In this document: positions 22,133 through 31,378 of the stretch, piece after piece
How the letters are laid out: each line of letters starts with the position of its first letter
Numbering within the stretch: position 1 is the stretch's first letter
Assembly: GCA_025455065.1 (NCBI GenBank)
Contig: JALONG010000028.1
Location: forward strand, 22,843-86,842
Length of the DNA: 64,000 nucleotides
Direction: 5' to 3'
DNA from: Candidatus Kapaibacterium sp.
GTDB taxonomy: Bacteria; Bacteroidota; Ignavibacteria; Kapaibacteriales; UBA4661
Program-made: the position numbers and the translations under genes
The notes under the pieces: model-generated
Seen by the model: only the letters and a program-made list of their open reading frames with translations
Databases searched by the model: none
What the model was told of the DNA's origin: nothing

Positions 22133-23680
22133 ATGTCAGCACAGAATCTTCCTTACGACCTCATTATCAAAAATGTTCACCTTGTTCGCCCTAAAAGCAC
22201 CAGTATTGATGCGCTTGATATAGGAATTGCGGGTGGTAAAATTGCCGCACTCGGCATCAATCTCGACCCCGCGACAGCGCATGAGACCTACGACGGAAAG
22301 GGACTCCTCGCTTTTCCCGGGCTGGTGGATGCCCATATGCACACGGGGATTTATTCGCCGCTTGAAAAAGATGCCTTGACCGAAAGCCGCGCTGCTGCTA
22401 TGGGCGGCGTTACTTCGAGCCTGAATTATATGCGCACCGGGCAGTATTATCTCAACAAATCTGCGCCCTACAAAGAATTTTTCCCCGAAGTGCTGGCAAT
22501 TTCCAACGGGCGATTTTATGTGGATTACTGCTATCATTTAGCGCCCATGATGAAAGAGCATATCGCCGAAATGCCAATGTTGGCAAGGGATATGGGCGTT
22601 ACGTCGTTCAAAATTTTCATGTTTTACGGTTCGCATGGACTTCATGGACGTTCCGCGTCGCAAAAAGATTTTTTGATGATTCCCGATGATGAAAAATACG
22701 ACATTGCGCACTTTGAATTTGTGATGCGCGGTGCGAAAAAAGCAATGGACGAAAACCCCGCACTGCGAGATATTATCAGTGTTTCGCTGCATTGTGAGAC
22801 CGCCGAAATTATGACCGCGTACACCAAAATTGTCGAAACCGAAGGGAAACTTTCAGGACTGCCCGCTTACAGTGCATCGCGTCCGCCGCACTCGGAAGGA
22901 CTTGCTATCTTCATTGCGTCCTACTTAGCGCATGAAACCGCGCTTCCCAATATCAATCTCCTGCACCTCACCTCGCGCAAGGCTGTTGATGCGGCAATGA
23001 TGATGCAAATGGTCTTTCCGCATATCAATTTTCGGCGTGAAGTAACCGTCGGGCATTTGCTCATGGACACTGATTTGAAGCCACCTTCCATGCGTAGCGA
23101 AGACAAAGAATTTTTGAAAGACAAAGCAAAACGCGACCTCGAATGGACGCAGCTTTTCGCCAAGGTCAATCCGCCCATTCGCCCCAGACCTGACGTGGAG
23201 TACCTTTGGGAGGCATTGCTTGAAGGAAACATTGATTGGGTGTGCAGCGACCACGCCTGCTGCTCAGCAGAAATGAAAACTGACGCTTCTTCGCCCGATA
23301 ATGTGTTTGTAGCAAAATCGGGCTTTGGAGGCGCAGAATACCTGCTTTCGGGAATGTTTTCCGAAGGCTCAAAACGAGGAATGTCTGCCAATCGGGTTGC
23401 AGAATTGTGTTCGTGGAATCCCGCAGAACGCTACGGCTTGAAAAGCAAAGGCGACCTTGGAATCGGCTTCGATGCTGATGTTGTGCTGTTCGACCCGAAC
23501 GAAACCTTTACCGTCCGCGCCAGTGAATCCCCTTCAGCGCAAGGCTACACGCCCTTTGAAGGCATGGAACTTACGGGGCGCGTCAAAACGACGTTCTTGC
23601 GTGGGAAAAAGATTTTTGAAAACGGAAATGTTGTTGGAGAGCCGTCGGGAAAATACTTGTCACGTCCATACACCGCGTAA
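22133..23680 (+). CDS. Hydantoinase/dihydropyrimidinase-type amidohydrolase
   Basis: 515 residues from MSAQNLPYDLIIKNVHLVRP. All dinuclear metal ligands of the D-hydantoinase/dihydroorotase branch are visible: His68 and His70 (VDAHMHTG), Lys160 to be carboxylated (GVTSFKIFMF), His220 (SLHCETAE), His278 (LLHLTSRKA) and Asp373 (CSDHACC). These enzymes open cyclic amides or imides such as hydantoins, dihydropyrimidines and allantoin. It leads the plus-strand row and fits a ring-opening first step, possibly followed by the HyuA/HyuB proteins. The frame is open to 22100, but the methionine at 22133 matches the family start. Upstream control is likely through the 18-bp motif. Confidence 0.92.
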   Translation: MSAQNLPYDLIIKNVHLVRPKSTSIDALDIGIAGGKIAALGINLDPATAHETYDGKGLLAFPGLVDAHMHTGIYSPLEKDALTESRAAAMGGVTSSLNYMRTGQYYLNKSAPYKEFFPEVLAISNGRFYVDYCYHLAPMMKEHIAEMPMLARDMGVTSFKIFMFYGSHGLHGRSASQKDFLMIPDDEKYDIAHFEFVMRGAKKAMDENPALRDIISVSLHCETAEIMTAYTKIVETEGKLSGLPAYSASRPPHSEGLAIFIASYLAHETALPNINLLHLTSRKAVDAAMMMQMVFPHINFRREVTVGHLLMDTDLKPPSMRSEDKEFLKDKAKRDLEWTQLFAKVNPPIRPRPDVEYLWEALLEGNIDWVCSDHACCSAEMKTDASSPDNVFVAKSGFGGAEYLLSGMFSEGSKRGMSANRVAELCSWNPAERYGLKSKGDLGIGFDADVVLFDPNETFTVRASESPSAQGYTPFEGMELTGRVKTTFLRGKKIFENGNVVGEPSGKYLSRPYTA

Positions 23681-23699
23681 AATCTACAAGGAATCAATC

Positions 23700-24842
23700 A
23701 TGCAAACTCGAATTTTTAGGGTACTATTCACGCTTTGCGGCTTTGTTACAAGCGTATTTTCCCAAGAAAAGCTGCAAGAAAAACCCCTCCCCGATACAGG
23801 CATTTCCGGCGTGTACGAAGTGGTGCTTGGCGCGGCGCAGACAGGCGCGGAAAATCCTGCGTTTTTCATTCGCTATTTTGCGGAGTTTGGCTTTCGCGTC
23901 GTTGATAGCGCAGCATTTACGGCGGCGCAAGCAAAAGAACTCTATGGCGTGGAAAGCGGCATGAAATCATATCGTTTGCAAAATGGTGCGATTGATTCGC
24001 ACGGACTTTTACGCATTGTGGCATGGGAAAAGCCGCTTGGACCAGGCGTTGGCTACAATGTGCCGGAGACAATCGGCTCAAGAATGGCAGTGATGAAAAC
24101 CCGTGATGTTATCCGCCTTGTGGATGTGTTCAAGCAAGAACGCGCGAATGGTAAAAAGTGGCTGCCGATTGACCCAATTTTCGACGACCTCTACCGAATG
24201 TCTGACAAACAGCCGGATTTCTTCAACCGCCCAACGGGTGTGCGCGAAACGGCGGTCTATGGCGATTGGTTTATTCATGTGTTCTTCCAACGCTACGGCT
24301 ACAATATTCCGGGCTATGGCACTATCAACGACGCGGCACCGCTTCAAACCAGCGAGTTTACGCATCACGACTTTTTTATCCCTGCGCAAACGATGGACGC
24401 GACAAACTATTACCGCGATGCGCTCGGCTTCAAACCCGAAAAGGACGCGGAAGTAGATGGGGACTGGCTTCGCGGCCCGCAGCGTGTCTTTGATATGCAG
24501 CCCGGTTCGACGCATATTTACAAGGGATTTGTCTCGCCGAATAATGTTTGTGGCAAATTAAAATTCTTCATCCCGCAAGGCGTAAAACCTGACCGCAGCG
24601 TACATCAGCGCGTGGGAGAACTCGGAATGACGCTGCATACGCTCTGGACACCAAAACTCGAAATGGTCTTTGACCTTGTGAAAAAACAAGGTATTTCGCC
24701 CACGAAAATTCTAAAAAACGAACTCGGTGAACGGTGTTTTGTGTTCAAAGGTCCCGACGGTGTGTCGTGGCAAATCATTGAAAAAACGACAACTTCAAAT
24801 AAACCCGTTACAAAGTTTGAACTCCAACGAGTGAATAATTAA
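23700..24842 (+). CDS. Exported VOC-family protein
   Basis: 380 residues with a signal peptide MQTRIFRVLFTLCGFVTSVFS-QEK. An ACAAGGA box about 8 bp before this ATG supports the start rather than an overlapping upstream one. The mature protein appears to hold two VOC modules: GISGVYEVVLGAAQTGAENP at the start, and FTHHDFFIPAQTMDATNYYR with YRDALGF and the ending VFKGPDGVSWQIIEK. VOC enzymes are usually cytoplasmic, so a periplasmic location inside a catabolic row is unusual and suggests that an early step, or substrate binding, occurs outside the cytoplasm. The gene follows the amidohydrolase by 19 bp. Confidence 0.85.
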   Translation: MQTRIFRVLFTLCGFVTSVFSQEKLQEKPLPDTGISGVYEVVLGAAQTGAENPAFFIRYFAEFGFRVVDSAAFTAAQAKELYGVESGMKSYRLQNGAIDSHGLLRIVAWEKPLGPGVGYNVPETIGSRMAVMKTRDVIRLVDVFKQERANGKKWLPIDPIFDDLYRMSDKQPDFFNRPTGVRETAVYGDWFIHVFFQRYGYNIPGYGTINDAAPLQTSEFTHHDFFIPAQTMDATNYYRDALGFKPEKDAEVDGDWLRGPQRVFDMQPGSTHIYKGFVSPNNVCGKLKFFIPQGVKPDRSVHQRVGELGMTLHTLWTPKLEMVFDLVKKQGISPTKILKNELGERCFVFKGPDGVSWQIIEKTTTSNKPVTKFELQRVNN

Positions 24843-24932
24843 TCGAATTGTTACCTGATAACAAGCTCAAAACAGTGTAGAATCTCAGGTTAAGGCTGTC
24901 GAAACATTTTCTTCACCATATTTTTTTCAACC

Positions 24933-25241
24933 ATGCCCAAAATCATCGTTCTTTTTAACCTCAAAGACGGCGTAAATGCTGGCGAATACGAATCATGGGC
25001 AAAAACTGCCGATATTCCAACGGTGAAATCTCTCGGCTCGGTCAGCGATTTCCAAGTCTTAAAATCCGCATCAATACTCGGCTCTGACGCTGCTCCACCC
25101 TACAAATACTTCGAGATAATTGATGTGAATAATATGGAGAAATTTTTTGCCGACATAAGCGCCGATGCGGTTCAGAAGGGCGCGGCACAGTTTGCGCAGT
25201 ATGCCGAAAATCCGATGTTTATTGTAACAGATAATATCTAA
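24933..25241 (+). CDS. Small HapK-like (REDY-type, dimeric alpha/beta barrel) protein
   Basis: 102 residues: MPKIIVLFNLKDGVNAGEYE, SWAKTADIPTVKSLGSVSDF, PYKYFEIIDVNNMEKFFAD. This matches, from memory, the 'REDY-like protein HapK' family, a ferredoxin-like-fold group first named from prodiginine-type gene clusters and also common next to SDR and amidohydrolase genes. No catalytic residue can be proposed. It precedes the SDR gene by only 7 bp, so the two are coupled, and it may be a small isomerase or a subunit of the dehydrogenase. Confidence 0.75.
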   Translation: MPKIIVLFNLKDGVNAGEYESWAKTADIPTVKSLGSVSDFQVLKSASILGSDAAPPYKYFEIIDVNNMEKFFADISADAVQKGAAQFAQYAENPMFIVTDNI

Positions 25242-25248
25242 AACCATT

Positions 25249-26100
25249 ATGGGAATCTACCAACTTCAAGGAAAAACCGCTATTGTCACAGGCTCTGGGC
25301 GCAAAGGCGGCATTGGGGAAGCAGTTATCATGCGCTTTGCGGCGGAGGGCTGTAATGTTGTTGTGTCGGATATTGGCACATCGGCAGGGGAAAACTTTCC
25401 CGGCTCTGCAATCGGCTCAACGCAAGAAATGGAGATTATTGCAGAGGATTGTCGTCAGCATGGCGTAAAGGCTATCACAGTTCCGTGTGATGTGCGCAAA
25501 GAAGCAGACATGGCTAACCTTGTGGAGCAAGCAGTAACGGCGTTTGGCAGCATAGATATTTTCGTAAACAACGCCGGAGTGGGCTATTTAATGCAACTTG
25601 TCACGGAAATGGACGAAGACAAATGGTCGGCAGTGATGGATGTGAATGTGAAGGGATATTTTCTTGGCATCAAACACGCCGGAAAGCGCATGATTGCTCA
25701 GTCGGAGGCTAGTAAAAAAGGTGGAAGAATTATCAATATCGGCTCGCAAGCCTCCAAATCAGGCTTCCCCTTCGCAGCCGCTTATACCGCATCAAAACAC
25801 GCTGTTGTGGGACTTACACGCTCTTCCGCGATTGAACTTGCCAAATACGGCATCACGGTAAACACCGTCTGCCCAAACCACATCACCACTGGCTTAGGAG
25901 CGTGGCAGAACGAATTTTTTGCCGAAAAACTTGGTTTAACACTTGACCAGTACCTCGCCCGCATGAAATCGAACATTCCGCTTGGTCGTCCGGGACTGAC
26001 GAGCGACATTGCGAAAGCCTGTGCTTTCCTTGCTTCCAGCGAAGCAGAATACATCACGGGTGAAGCGATGAACGTCAGTGGCGGCGAAGAAATGCACTGA
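25249..26100 (+). CDS. SDR-family oxidoreductase
   Basis: 283 residues of a classical short-chain dehydrogenase: nucleotide-binding TGSGRKGGIGEAV (14-26), NNAGVG at 107-112, and the catalytic Ser166, Tyr179 and Lys183 in NIGSQASK and YTASKHAVVG. An acidic residue at the end of beta-2 (VVVSDIG) suggests NAD+ rather than NADP+. Role inferred: oxidation or reduction of a hydroxyl/keto group of a pathway intermediate. It is flanked by the HapK-like gene (7 bp upstream) and HyuA (60 bp downstream). Confidence 0.93.
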   Translation: MGIYQLQGKTAIVTGSGRKGGIGEAVIMRFAAEGCNVVVSDIGTSAGENFPGSAIGSTQEMEIIAEDCRQHGVKAITVPCDVRKEADMANLVEQAVTAFGSIDIFVNNAGVGYLMQLVTEMDEDKWSAVMDVNVKGYFLGIKHAGKRMIAQSEASKKGGRIINIGSQASKSGFPFAAAYTASKHAVVGLTRSSAIELAKYGITVNTVCPNHITTGLGAWQNEFFAEKLGLTLDQYLARMKSNIPLGRPGLTSDIAKACAFLASSEAEYITGEAMNVSGGEEMH

Positions 26101-26160
26101 GCGCATTGACGAATCTCGAAAAATCTTAACGAGCCACCAACCAACTTCTCCTTTCAAACT

Positions 26161-28248
26161 ATGCCCTATCGCCTAGGAATTGACATCGGCGGAACATTTA
26201 CCGATTTCGTTTTGCTCAATGAAACAAGCGGGGATTTGCATTTCGGCAAAACGCTTACCACATACCCTGACCCCACAAACGGCATCATTACAGGCACAAA
26301 GCAGGTATTGAACGATTTCAACGTGAACGCAGCCGCAATTCACACGATTGTTCACGGCACAACGCTTGTAACAAATGCCGTCATTGAGCGGAAAGGCGCA
26401 AAAACGGGGTTTATCACAACGCAAGGTTTTACCGATGTTCCCGAAATCGGGCGCGAACTTCGCTACGATATTTACGACATTTTTCTCACGATGCCTGAAC
26501 CCCTTGTGCCGCAGAAACTCCGCGTTGGCGTGGAAGAGCGCCTGAATGCAAAAGGCGAAGTTGTAATGGCGCTCACACAGGCATCTATTGAAAGAGCCGT
26601 CGAAACGCTGGTGGGACGCGGTGTTCAGTCTATTGCGGTGTGTTTGTTACATTCATTTGTGAATCCTGCGCACGAGCGCATCATTGCTGAGATTATTCAT
26701 CAAAAATACCCCCACATTTACACCTCACTTTCGGTGGATATTATGCCGGAGATTCGAGAATACGAGCGTGCTTCAGCAACCATTATGAACGCTTACGTGC
26801 AGCCGATTACAGATAAGTATTTGGAGACGCTGGAAAAGCGCTTGCGTGTGCTGGGTTTTACGGGGAATATTGATATTATGATTTCCAGCGGACGCTTGAC
26901 AACGATTGAAGGAGCAAGGAAATCGCCTGTACAGCTATTGGAATCAGGTCCGGCGGGTGGTGCAATGGCTTCGGTGTTTTTCGGAAAACTCACCGGACGC
27001 GCAGATTTGCTGGGTTTTGACATGGGCGGAACAACTGCCAAAGCCTCGCTTATTTTGAACAACAGACCCGAAATCACGAATCAATTTGAAGCTGCCAGAG
27101 TACGCCGTTTCAAGAAGGGAAGCGGCTTACCGGTGCGCATTCCTGTTATTGATTTGATTGAAATTGGTGCCGGAGGCGGCTCTATTGCTCACATTGACCA
27201 CTTGGGCTTGCTCAAAGTCGGTCCTGAAAGTGCTGCATCGCAGCCCGGACCAGCGTGTTATGGGCGCGGTGGCGATAAACCCACCGTTACAGATGCCGAC
27301 CTTATTTTGGGTTATTTGAACGAAAAATATTTCTTAGGTGGAACAATGACGCTTGACCGCGAAGCTGCACGGGAAGCCGTTCACAGGCATATTGCTGAAC
27401 CGCTCGGCATCACGATTGAACAAGCCGCAATGGGCATTCGCCGCGTGGTGGATGAAAACATGGCAAGCGCAGCACGGGTACATATTCTCGAAAAAGGCTA
27501 CGACCCGCGCCGTTTCTCAATGATTGCCTTTGGCGGCGCGGGACCTGTTCACGCCTTCAGCGTAGCACGTCTGCTCGGTTCGCCGCAAATGATTATCCCC
27601 GTCGGAGCAGGTGTAACCTCAGCTCTGGGCTTTTTGGTCTCTCCCGTTGCCAGCGAAGCGATTCGCTCCTTTGTTTGCCCGTTGGATGAAATTGATTGGC
27701 AAAAACTGAACACTATGCTTCGTGCAATGGAAGAAGAAGGGTTCGAGTTTCTACGCCATGCGAAGGCAGATGTGAGCAAGGCAAGAATCACGTGCATAGC
27801 AGATATGCGGTATGTGGGGCAGGGACATGAAATAGCCGTACCAATGCCGCTTGGTGAACTTTCTGCCGATTCCGTTGCCGAAATTGAAGCCACATTTTTA
27901 AAAGAATACCAACTCCGCTACAACCGCACCGTTCCGGCAATGCGGCTTGAAACCGTTACATGGCGTGTGGCAGTGAGCGCAGCAGCACCGGAAATCACGC
28001 CCAATCAGCCTGGGGCGGAATTTGCTAATGAAAATGCCCTGAAAGCACATCGCAGCGTGTGGTTCGTGGGAGATTCCACCCCAACGGAAACGCCTGTCTT
28101 TAGCCGCTACGCACTCAGTTCCGGCGCGGTGTTTGAGGGTCCGGCAATCATTGAGGAAAAAGAATCAACAACCGTTATCGGGAAAAATTCGACTGTGAGA
28201 ATTGATGAGTTTAAGAATATTGTGATAGATTTGCACCACGCGAAATAA
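26161..28248 (+). CDS. HyuA-type hydantoinase/oxoprolinase subunit
   Basis: 695 residues starting MPYRLGIDIGGTFTDFVLLN, the ATPase (actin-like) phosphate loop of HyuA/AcxA/5-oxoprolinase A proteins. Family landmarks: VHGTTLVTNAVIERKGAKTG, GRELRYDIYD, LESGPAGGAMA and GFDMGGTTAKASL in the middle, and AFGGAGPVHAFSVARLL. Such subunits use ATP to activate an amide carbonyl or ketone for hydrolysis or carboxylation. Length is normal. HyuB follows 9 bp after the stop, so a complex is expected. The sequence alone does not distinguish N-methylhydantoinase, oxoprolinase or acetone-carboxylase-like roles; no third (gamma) subunit is present. Confidence 0.93.
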   Translation: MPYRLGIDIGGTFTDFVLLNETSGDLHFGKTLTTYPDPTNGIITGTKQVLNDFNVNAAAIHTIVHGTTLVTNAVIERKGAKTGFITTQGFTDVPEIGRELRYDIYDIFLTMPEPLVPQKLRVGVEERLNAKGEVVMALTQASIERAVETLVGRGVQSIAVCLLHSFVNPAHERIIAEIIHQKYPHIYTSLSVDIMPEIREYERASATIMNAYVQPITDKYLETLEKRLRVLGFTGNIDIMISSGRLTTIEGARKSPVQLLESGPAGGAMASVFFGKLTGRADLLGFDMGGTTAKASLILNNRPEITNQFEAARVRRFKKGSGLPVRIPVIDLIEIGAGGGSIAHIDHLGLLKVGPESAASQPGPACYGRGGDKPTVTDADLILGYLNEKYFLGGTMTLDREAAREAVHRHIAEPLGITIEQAAMGIRRVVDENMASAARVHILEKGYDPRRFSMIAFGGAGPVHAFSVARLLGSPQMIIPVGAGVTSALGFLVSPVASEAIRSFVCPLDEIDWQKLNTMLRAMEEEGFEFLRHAKADVSKARITCIADMRYVGQGHEIAVPMPLGELSADSVAEIEATFLKEYQLRYNRTVPAMRLETVTWRVAVSAAAPEITPNQPGAEFANENALKAHRSVWFVGDSTPTETPVFSRYALSSGAVFEGPAIIEEKESTTVIGKNSTVRIDEFKNIVIDLHHAK

Positions 28249-28257
28249 TCAAATACT

Positions 28258-29823
28258 ATGACAACCAAATACGATCCCATTACCCTAAGCATCCTCTGGT
28301 CGCGCCTTTTGGCGATTGTGGATGAAGCTGGAACAACGCTTCAACGCACGTCGTTCTCGACCGTAACCCGCGAATCCAACGACTTTGCGGTTGTTCTCAT
28401 GGACAAATACGGGCGCTCCATTGCGCAATCCGGCATTAGTGTTCCGTCATTTTTGGGCGTACTGCCGATGCTCACGCAAGCGCTCTTGAAGGACTATTTT
28501 CCGCCGGAATCGTGGGCGGAAGGCGATACCGTCATGACCAACGATCCTTGGTTGTGTGCAGGACACAAGCCTGATATTGGCTTAGTATCGCCAATTTTCA
28601 AATCCGGTGCGCTGATTGGCTTTATTGGTACGATTGCTCATTCACCCGATATGGGCGGTGCGCTCTGGGGCGCGGGTGGGCGGGATTTGTACGAGGAAGG
28701 TTTAATGGTTCCGCCCACAAAGCTCGTCATTGCTGGTGCGGAGAATGTGACGCTCTTCAATATCATCGAAGCAAATGTGCGTGTGGCAAAGCAGACCATC
28801 GGCGACATTCGCGCCCAACTTGCCGCCAATGAGCAAGGTATTTCCTCGCTTATGCGGCTTATGGACGAAATGGGTATGGAAAATTTACAAACTGTTGCCG
28901 AACAGGTCATCGAAGCGAGTGAACGCGCCATGCGCGAGGCTATTCGCAAAGCACCCGACGGCACATACCGCTACGAATACGATGCCGACGGCGATGGTCT
29001 CGAAAACCCAGTCCACATCTCGTGTGCCGTGACGATTAAGGACGACGAAATTTTTGTGGATTATGCCGGAACATCCGGCGCACACCCGCTTGGAATCAAC
29101 GCTGTGATGAATTACACCTATGCTTATACCGCCTATCCGATAAAATGCGCCTTCAGCCCTGATGTTCCCAACAACGAAGGCTCATTCCGCCCGATTCATG
29201 TAACCGCGCCGAAAGGTTCGTTGCTCAATGCACAAAAACCCGTCCCGCTTGGTGCGCGGAACATCACGGGAAATATCCTCCACGCGGCTGTTTTTGGTGC
29301 GCTTTCGGAGGCAGTTCCCGCACAAGTGCAGGCAGATTGCGGTGCGGCGTGTTGGTGCGTTGTACTGAATGGTCATGACACAAGGAAACATCAGGATTAC
29401 GTCGAATACTTTTTCCTGAATGGTGGTTACGGTGCGCGTCCGACGATGCACGGTATTCCGACGCTCAGTTTTCCGACGAATGTGGCAAATGTGCCGATTG
29501 AAGTGCTGGAAAATAGTGCGCCCATCATGGTTACGGAAAAATCGCTCCGGCGCAATTCCGGCGGCAAAGGCGTGTACGATGGCGGTGCAGGGCAGCGTTT
29601 CTCGTTCAAAAATGTTGGTGAAGACCCCATCAATATTTCCATTCTCACCGAAAAAACGAAAACCGTTGCACGCGGCTTGCAAGGCGGTTTGGACGGTAAA
29701 AAAGGGAAAATCAGCATCAGACCAAAACGCTTCATTGCGCCCAAAGGCTTGGATAAACTTATGCCGAATGAAGAAATTGTGCTGGATTTACCGGGCGGCG
29801 GCGGCTTTGGAACACCGGATTGA
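28258..29823 (+). CDS. HyuB-type hydantoinase/oxoprolinase subunit
   Basis: 521 residues. DPITLSILWSRLLAIVDEAG, RTSFSTVTRESNDFAVVLMD, then MTNDPWLCAGHKPDI (metal-site region of the family) and IGTIAHSPDMGG, ending RRNSGGKGVYDGGAGQRF and LPGGGGFGTPD, are typical HyuB blocks. The protein would form the hydrolytic or carboxylating half of the ATP-dependent enzyme with HyuA just upstream. The end is near the usual 'GGGGYG-P' motif, so it is full length. A terminator-like hairpin follows at 29858-29890, closing this operon segment before the aldehyde dehydrogenase. Confidence 0.93.
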   Translation: MTTKYDPITLSILWSRLLAIVDEAGTTLQRTSFSTVTRESNDFAVVLMDKYGRSIAQSGISVPSFLGVLPMLTQALLKDYFPPESWAEGDTVMTNDPWLCAGHKPDIGLVSPIFKSGALIGFIGTIAHSPDMGGALWGAGGRDLYEEGLMVPPTKLVIAGAENVTLFNIIEANVRVAKQTIGDIRAQLAANEQGISSLMRLMDEMGMENLQTVAEQVIEASERAMREAIRKAPDGTYRYEYDADGDGLENPVHISCAVTIKDDEIFVDYAGTSGAHPLGINAVMNYTYAYTAYPIKCAFSPDVPNNEGSFRPIHVTAPKGSLLNAQKPVPLGARNITGNILHAAVFGALSEAVPAQVQADCGAACWCVVLNGHDTRKHQDYVEYFFLNGGYGARPTMHGIPTLSFPTNVANVPIEVLENSAPIMVTEKSLRRNSGGKGVYDGGAGQRFSFKNVGEDPINISILTEKTKTVARGLQGGLDGKKGKISIRPKRFIAPKGLDKLMPNEEIVLDLPGGGGFGTPD

Positions 29824-29857
29824 GGCGAAGTATAAAGTATGAAGTATGCAATTTTGG

Positions 29858-29896
29858 AGTGAGGGTTTGTACGCAAAGCAGACCCTCGCTTTTCGT
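29858..29896 (+). terminator. Rho-independent terminator after hyuB-type gene
   Basis: AGTGAGGGTTTG, loop TACGCAAAG, CAGACCCTCGCT (12-bp stem with two G-T wobbles), followed by TTTTCGTTT. Its GACCCTCGC arm recurs in the terminators near 58726 and 62345. Confidence 0.75.
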
Positions 29897-29939
29897 TTAG
29901 TGAGACTCGGAAATTTTTAGAACACTTTTGCGCAAAACT

Positions 29940-31355
29940 ATGACTGCAACAATCAACGTCCGTAATCCTCGTACAGGAAAGAACGACTACACCATAACCC
30001 CACCAAGCGCATCGGAACTTGCTTTACGGTGTACACAACTTCGTGAGGCACAAGTAGCATGGCAAGAAAATGGGGTAGAATACCGCATTAGCGTTTTGCA
30101 AAAGTGGAAAGAAGCCGCAACACGGCACAAAACCTCGTTACAAGAAGCACTCATCCATGACACGGGACGCAAGTGGGAATCAATCTTGGAGGCGGATTTG
30201 CTTTTTTCAAGTATTGACAGGTGGTGCAGATTAGGGCGTGAATTTTTCACAGAGCAAGCATCGAAGCCGTCTCACGTGCCGTTTATCGAAATTCGCCAAG
30301 ATGTGCAGCCGTTTCCGCTTGTGGGCGTGATTAGCCCTTGGAATTTCCCGCTTTTGCTGTCACTCATTGACGCAATTCCCGCTCTCATGGCGGGTTGTGC
30401 GGTAATTGTCAAGCCAAGCGAAATCACGCCGCGTTTTGTGAAACCGATGATGCAAATTATCGAAGAAGTCCCAGAATTAGCTTCGGTGCTGGTGTATGTG
30501 GAAGGAGCAGGTGAAACTGGCGGCACAATTATCCAAAACGTAGATTTGGTCTGCTTCACAGGCAGTGTTGCCACAGGGCGGCACGTCTATAAAGCAGCCG
30601 CAGACCGCTTCATTCCTGCGTTTCTGGAACTTGGAGGAAAAGATGCCGCGCTTGTTTTTGAAGGTGCAAATCTTGACCATGCAACGTCGTCGCTGCTTTG
30701 GGGTTCGACTGCAAACGCCGGTCAATCCTGCCTTTCAGTGGAGCGCATTTACGTTCAACAAAGCATTTATACGGATTTTCTGGAACAACTCACCGCTAAA
30801 GCGCAGAAACTCTCGTTTTGCTACCCCGACATTGACACGGGAAAAATTGGTCCGATTATTTCCGAAAAACAAGTCGCTATCATCAACGACCATTTGCACG
30901 ATGCTCTTCAGAAAGGCGCACAAATACTCACGGGAACGGGGCAATGCGAAGAACATGGTGGCGGAATGTGGTGTTTCCCGACGGTGCTTACTAACGTCAA
31001 TCACAACATGAAAATCATGACCGAAGAGACATTCGGACCAATTCTACCCGTCATGCCTTTTCAGGATGAAAACGAAGCGGTTGCTTTTGCCAACGGCACG
31101 ATATTTGGCTTGAGCGGCGCGGTCTTTGCGAAATCACACGAAGAAGCGCATAGAATCGGGCTTCGGATGCACTGCGGCGCGATAAGCCTGAATGAATCGG
31201 CACTGACGGCAATTATTCACGAGGGGGAAAAACAATCTTTCAAAGCATCCGGCATCGGTGGAACCCGCATGGGCGCTGCTGCGCTGAAGCGTTTTGTTCG
31301 CCAACGGACATTTTTGACAAAAGTACAAAATGTGGTCTCTCCATGGTGGTATTGA
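29940..31355 (+). CDS. NAD(P)-dependent aldehyde dehydrogenase
   Basis: 471 residues from MTATINVRNPRTGKNDY. Catalytic residues are present: Asn135 in GVISPWNFPLLL, Lys158 in VIVKPSE, Glu230 in FLELGGKDAAL and the nucleophile Cys264 in ANAGQSCLSVERI. FTGSVATG is the nucleotide-binding turn. It probably oxidises a (semi)aldehyde, for example one released by the HpcH/HpaI-type aldolase or formed after ring opening. A TTG at 29928 could start four residues earlier. It is the last gene of the plus-strand row and converges with truA, 23 bp away. Confidence 0.93.
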   Translation: MTATINVRNPRTGKNDYTITPPSASELALRCTQLREAQVAWQENGVEYRISVLQKWKEAATRHKTSLQEALIHDTGRKWESILEADLLFSSIDRWCRLGREFFTEQASKPSHVPFIEIRQDVQPFPLVGVISPWNFPLLLSLIDAIPALMAGCAVIVKPSEITPRFVKPMMQIIEEVPELASVLVYVEGAGETGGTIIQNVDLVCFTGSVATGRHVYKAAADRFIPAFLELGGKDAALVFEGANLDHATSSLLWGSTANAGQSCLSVERIYVQQSIYTDFLEQLTAKAQKLSFCYPDIDTGKIGPIISEKQVAIINDHLHDALQKGAQILTGTGQCEEHGGGMWCFPTVLTNVNHNMKIMTEETFGPILPVMPFQDENEAVAFANGTIFGLSGAVFAKSHEEAHRIGLRMHCGAISLNESALTAIIHEGEKQSFKASGIGGTRMGAAALKRFVRQRTFLTKVQNVVSPWWY

Positions 31356-31378
31356 AAAATACGGCTCGGTATAGTAAC

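Noticed and set aside
1-31355. Complete nicotinate fermentation pathway
   Set aside because: There is no molybdenum hydroxylase, no B12-dependent 2-methyleneglutarate mutase and no dimethylmalate lyase of the isocitrate-lyase family, so only partial logic is shared.
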